Positions 61,372 through 64,000 of a stretch of 64,000 nucleotides of DNA are shown here, piece after piece. The notes beneath the pieces were generated by a model that saw only the letters and a list, made by a program, of their open reading frames with translations, searched no databases and had not been told where the DNA came from. Position numbers and translations under genes: made by a program. This stretch comes from Clostridia bacterium (GTDB taxonomy: Bacteria; Bacillota; Clostridia; Saccharofermentanales; Saccharofermentanaceae): the NCBI GenBank assembly GCA_016287245.1, contig JAEEWG010000014.1, forward strand, positions 1-64,000, read 5' to 3'. How positions within the stretch are numbered: position 1 is the stretch's first letter; the number at the start of each line of letters is the position of its first letter.

Positions 61372-62244
61372 TCAGCCCTTGCTCGGAATGTACTTTTCGA
61401 TGATGGCCGGGATCGTACCATCTTCTGTGAGCTCCTTAAGTGCCTGATTGATCTTGTCGAGAAGTTCCGTGTTGTCCTTGTTGACGCACATAGCGTAATC
61501 TTCAACAGCGAACGGAGTCTCAAGGATAACAAGACCCGGGTTTGCGGCTACGTAGGATTTCGCCGGCTCGTTATCGATAACGACTGCATCGATCTTACCT
61601 GTGGAAAGAGCCAGAACAGCATCGTTACCATTGGAGTAACGTACGACTCTGTCTTCACCTACACCGCCCTTTTCCGGCGGGAAAGACATGTACATATCAC
61701 CGGTTGTACCTGTCTGTACGCCTACCTTGTAGCTTCCGGAAAGAAGTGTATCAATGTCCTTGATCTCGGAACCTTCCTTGACGATGATGGACTGGATACC
61801 GGTAGCATATGTGGAAGTGAAGTTAACTGCCTGCTTACGCTCATCAGTTACTGTCATACCTGCCATACCGATGTCGTATTTTTTCATCTGCACGCCGGCG
61901 ATGATGGAGTCAAACTGGGTATCTTCGATTACCAGTTCAAGACCGAGTTTTTTAGCGACCGCACCAGCGATCTCAACATCGATACCCATGATCTCATTCG
62001 TTGCTTCGTCATGATATTCATACGGCGGGAAGAATGCATTCGTCGCCATTACGAGCTTGCCGGACTGACTTGTTAAGCCTGCGGCAGCAGCTGTCTCCGA
62101 AGAAGATTCAGCATTCGCCTGTGTTTCAGACTCACTCTTAGCAGCTTCTGTCGTAGTCGTGGATTTTGTGGAACATGCAGCCATAGCCCCTGCCATGCAA
62201 AGGATCAGGCCAAATGAAACGATTCTTGTAAGTAACTTTTTCAT
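61372..62244 (-). CDS. Polar amino acid ABC transporter substrate-binding lipoprotein
   Basis: 290 residues. Signal peptide with lipobox GAMAAC, Cys24, then a Ser/Thr/Glu linker (25-60) and a type II binding fold (family 3). Family blocks are ATNAFFPPYEYHD, MGIDVEIAGAVAKKLG, DIGMAGMTVTDERKQ, VGVQTGTTGD and IDAVVIDNEPA. An Asp (DAVVID) and an Arg (DERKQ) in these blocks are typical of amino acid binding. First gene of the operon with permease and ATPase. A TTAGGAGGGTAAT site precedes ATG. Confidence 0.93.
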   Translation of the reverse strand: MKKLLTRIVSFGLILCMAGAMAACSTKSTTTTEAAKSESETQANAESSSETAAAAGLTSQSGKLVMATNAFFPPYEYHDEATNEIMGIDVEIAGAVAKKLGLELVIEDTQFDSIIAGVQMKKYDIGMAGMTVTDERKQAVNFTSTYATGIQSIIVKEGSEIKDIDTLLSGSYKVGVQTGTTGDMYMSFPPEKGGVGEDRVVRYSNGNDAVLALSTGKIDAVVIDNEPAKSYVAANPGLVILETPFAVEDYAMCVNKDNTELLDKINQALKELTEDGTIPAIIEKYIPSKG

Positions 62245-62285
62245 ATTACCCTCCTAATGTTTTTACTCGTACTGTCTACGCTATA

Positions 62286-62314
62286 AGTATAATGCGTCAT
62301 CGCATCAGTGTCAT
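62286..62314 (-). promoter_or_regulatory. Probable promoter of the amino acid importer operon
   Basis: Minus-strand ATGACA (62309-62314), 17-nt spacer, TATACT (62286-62291), about 42 nt before the start of the binding protein. Confidence 0.62.
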
Positions 62315-62424
62315 TCCGATATGAGACGAAAAATCAAAGGTAAAACCCCGACGGGTTAGGCATTTCGGACAAAAAGAAACAAGGATTCTTGTGATGTTCA
62401 TGCCTCTGCACGCTTTAAAGACGG

Positions 62425-62447
62425 CATGCCCTTTGGCATGGTATAAT
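62425..62447 (+). promoter_or_regulatory. Extended -10 promoter with overlapping inverted repeat, MFS gene
   Basis: TG-G-TATAAT with TATAAT at 62442-62447, directly preceded by CATGCC-CTTT-GGCATG (62425-62440). The inverted repeat ends where the extended -10 begins and is a good candidate operator. No -35 match. Confidence 0.55.
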
Positions 62448-62477
62448 CAACAAAAAACCAGCAAGGAGCAGAAGATC

Positions 62478-63701
62478 ATGACTTCCGACACCCCCGTTTC
62501 CAGGAAGAATACCGTCCTTTGGACGATCCGCTATACGCTCATCAATGCGACATATTTCGCCGCGTTCTGTACGATCCATGCCTGCGCGGCCGTATTCCTT
62601 CTCGGCAATGGCTTTTCCAATACCGAAGTCGGTGTGCTCCTGGCGATCGCCAACATCCTTTCGGCCATCGCTCAGCCCTTGATCGCCGGCATCATCGACA
62701 AACAGGGGCGTCTTACCAACAGAAGGTTCATCCTCTTTTCCGTCATCGTGATCCTTTTGGGCTCGACCATCCTTCTTTTTTCCGAAAACAACAAGCTCGT
62801 GATATTCCCGGTCTTCGCCCTGATCTACATGATCCAGTTCGCCTACCAGCCCGTGATGACAGCCCTTTGTTTTGAATACCAGAAGGTCGGGTGCCCGATC
62901 ATGTACGGTCTTGCCAGAGGCCTCGGTTCGGCAAGCTTTGCTGTCACTTCCGCCTTCATCGGTGGTCTGATCGAAACTAACGGCATCCGGATCCTTCTTT
63001 ACATCAATATCGCCGTGATGATCCTTTCCGCGATCCTGATCTTCACCTTCAAAAAACCGGCAAAACCAGTTTCAAACGCCGGCGCAGAAGATACGAAAAG
63101 CAGCACCGGGAGCCGTTCTCTCGGATCCTTCATCAAAGCCTATCCGGCCTTTTCGCTTTTCCTGATCGGAGTCATCTGTTTCTTCTTCGCCCACAACATG
63201 ATCAACGATTTCATGATCCAGATCATAAGAAATCTCGGCGGCGCAGAAAAAGAACTGGGCTATGCCAATTTCCTGCAGGCGATACTGGAGCTTCCGGTCA
63301 TGGCTATGATCGGCCTGATCCTCAAAAAGCTCTCCTCCAAGCGCCTTCTTCTTATCTCGGGCGTCGCATTTCTTGTTAAGATCGTGATACTCATCTTCGC
63401 CACCAATATGGGGCATATGTACTTAAGCCAGTGCTGTCAGCTCTTCGCCTATGCGGTCTTTATCCCCGCGGCTGCATACTATGTCAGTAAGACTATGGCG
63501 GATCACGACCAGGTGAAAGGTCAGGCATTCGTCACCTCCGCCATCACCATCGGCGGAGTCTTTTCCAATCTTATCAGTGGCGTGATCCTCGACCACCTCG
63601 GCATCCGTCCCATGCTCATCACGGGAACCGCTGTATGTGCTGTCGGTGTGCTGATCGGATTCTTCGCGATGCTGAAACTTCCCGCCAGACGAGATGCGTA
63701 A
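62478..63701 (+). CDS. Major facilitator superfamily transporter (MFS_1-like)
   Basis: 407 residues with 12 predicted transmembrane helices in two halves, joined by a polar loop (about 195-220, AEDTKSSTGSRS). The first-half conserved pattern GxxxDxxGR appears as AGIIDKQGRLTNRR. Similar proteins are often annotated as sugar or LacY-like transporters, but the substrate is not predictable. The ATG at 62478 has AAGGAGCAGAAG upstream; the frame extends further left only through sequence lacking a site. It is divergent from the amino acid importer and convergent with the radical SAM gene. Confidence 0.86.
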   Translation: MTSDTPVSRKNTVLWTIRYTLINATYFAAFCTIHACAAVFLLGNGFSNTEVGVLLAIANILSAIAQPLIAGIIDKQGRLTNRRFILFSVIVILLGSTILLFSENNKLVIFPVFALIYMIQFAYQPVMTALCFEYQKVGCPIMYGLARGLGSASFAVTSAFIGGLIETNGIRILLYINIAVMILSAILIFTFKKPAKPVSNAGAEDTKSSTGSRSLGSFIKAYPAFSLFLIGVICFFFAHNMINDFMIQIIRNLGGAEKELGYANFLQAILELPVMAMIGLILKKLSSKRLLLISGVAFLVKIVILIFATNMGHMYLSQCCQLFAYAVFIPAAAYYVSKTMADHDQVKGQAFVTSAITIGGVFSNLISGVILDHLGIRPMLITGTAVCAVGVLIGFFAMLKLPARRDA

Positions 63702-63755
63702 ACACCATTCACGTGTGCCTCGTCTGATCCGAAATCAGCGATCTTTCGAGGATCT

Positions 63756-64000
63756 TCAGCAGTTTCCCGTGTATACGAACTTGAGGTTTTCTCTGGCAAT
63801 TTCGGCAAGCGCATAAACCGTCTCTACCGGCGTGGCACTTCTGTCGGTCATGTGAAATCTCGGGAAGAATCTCGAGATATGAAGCGGGATGTCCTGCCCG
63901 ATGAGATCTCCGTCTTTATCCGTAAGCTTAGATATCCATTTCGACATCTCCCGGATCTCCTCCGGAGAATCGTTCTCCCCCGGGACGATCAGGGTCGTAA
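63756..64000 (-). CDS. AmmeMemoRadiSam-type radical SAM enzyme, C-terminal part only
   Basis: Partial at the right edge; about 80 residues seen. The block TLIVPGENDSPEEIREMSKW, then DIPLHISRFFPRFHMTD and TPVETVYALAEIA is typical of radical SAM proteins of the AmmeMemoRadiSam system. The radical SAM CxxxCxxC cluster is outside the window. The frame ends ...FVYTGNC-stop, whereas family members usually continue for 20-30 residues with Gly-Asn-Val-Pro and a Cys pair; this end looks short. Convergent with the MFS gene. Confidence 0.78.
   Translation of the reverse strand, partial: TTLIVPGENDSPEEIREMSKWISKLTDKDGDLIGQDIPLHISRFFPRFHMTDRSATPVETVYALAEIARENLKFVYTGNC

Overview
The window looks like chromosomal DNA of an anaerobic, monoderm (Gram-positive) Clostridia-type Bacillota, plausibly a gut or rumen relative of Lachnospiraceae or Oscillospiraceae. 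The grounds are AGGAGG-type ribosome binding sites, a type IV pilus locus without an outer-membrane secretin, lipoproteins with Bacillota-style lipoboxes, a sortase-type surface protein, TmcAL, YfhO-family proteins, an Lsa-like ABC-F protein and a B12-dependent methionine synthase with a separate activation subunit. No rRNA, tRNA, insertion sequence, phage or cas gene was seen.

Layout. 174-3743: a CmpB-like membrane protein, an anchored protein of unknown function, and tmcAL. 3800-4094: a regular array of six 37-bp inverted repeats between convergent genes, the least explained element in the window. 4215-16958: one 12.7-kb gene for a 4,247-residue surface adhesin whose core is 20 copies of a 120-residue Cna-B/FctA-like repeat. 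17232-20606: rpsT, a SPOUT RNA methyltransferase, and a tightly packed group of DsrE-like, DUF6062 and P-loop/Gls24-like proteins. 20703-22315: yebC and a divergent prepilin peptidase. 22702-29941: pilB, pilT, pilC, pilM, pilN-like and pilO-like genes in one operon. 30479-32129: four prepilin genes, the first two each with its own TTGCAT-N16-TATAAT promoter. 32827-34746: a large PilX-like protein on the opposite strand.

34868-41450: two YfhO-family membrane proteins translationally coupled to a DEDDh exonuclease. 41723-43573: a membrane-anchored foldase-like protein. 43665-43787: a 40-residue membrane peptide. 43880-44908: a cytoplasmic GH5 glycosidase. 45033-50009: a one-carbon/methionine group of metH without its reactivation domain, a separate activation protein, and metF, with an unrelated membrane protein between. 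50086-51788: an Lsa-type ABC-F ATPase preceded by a leader ORF and an intrinsic terminator, i.e. an attenuator layout. 52117-56219: a large solute-binding lipoprotein, a DUF3737 beta-helix protein and an anchored lipoprotein. 56416-59502: a secreted DUF4838 protein. 59741-62244: a polar amino acid ABC importer. 62478-63701: an MFS transporter. The right edge cuts an AmmeMemoRadiSam-type radical SAM gene.

Together the pilus genes form an almost complete type IVa-like machine: extension and retraction ATPases, platform protein, PilM/N/O-like subcomplex, several pilins and a processing peptidase. PilB carries a MshEN-type motif pair, which suggests control by cyclic di-GMP. The adhesin, pili, secreted DUF4838 protein and importers fit a surface-attached, carbohydrate-degrading lifestyle. 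All functional names are assignments by recognised motifs; no database search was possible.
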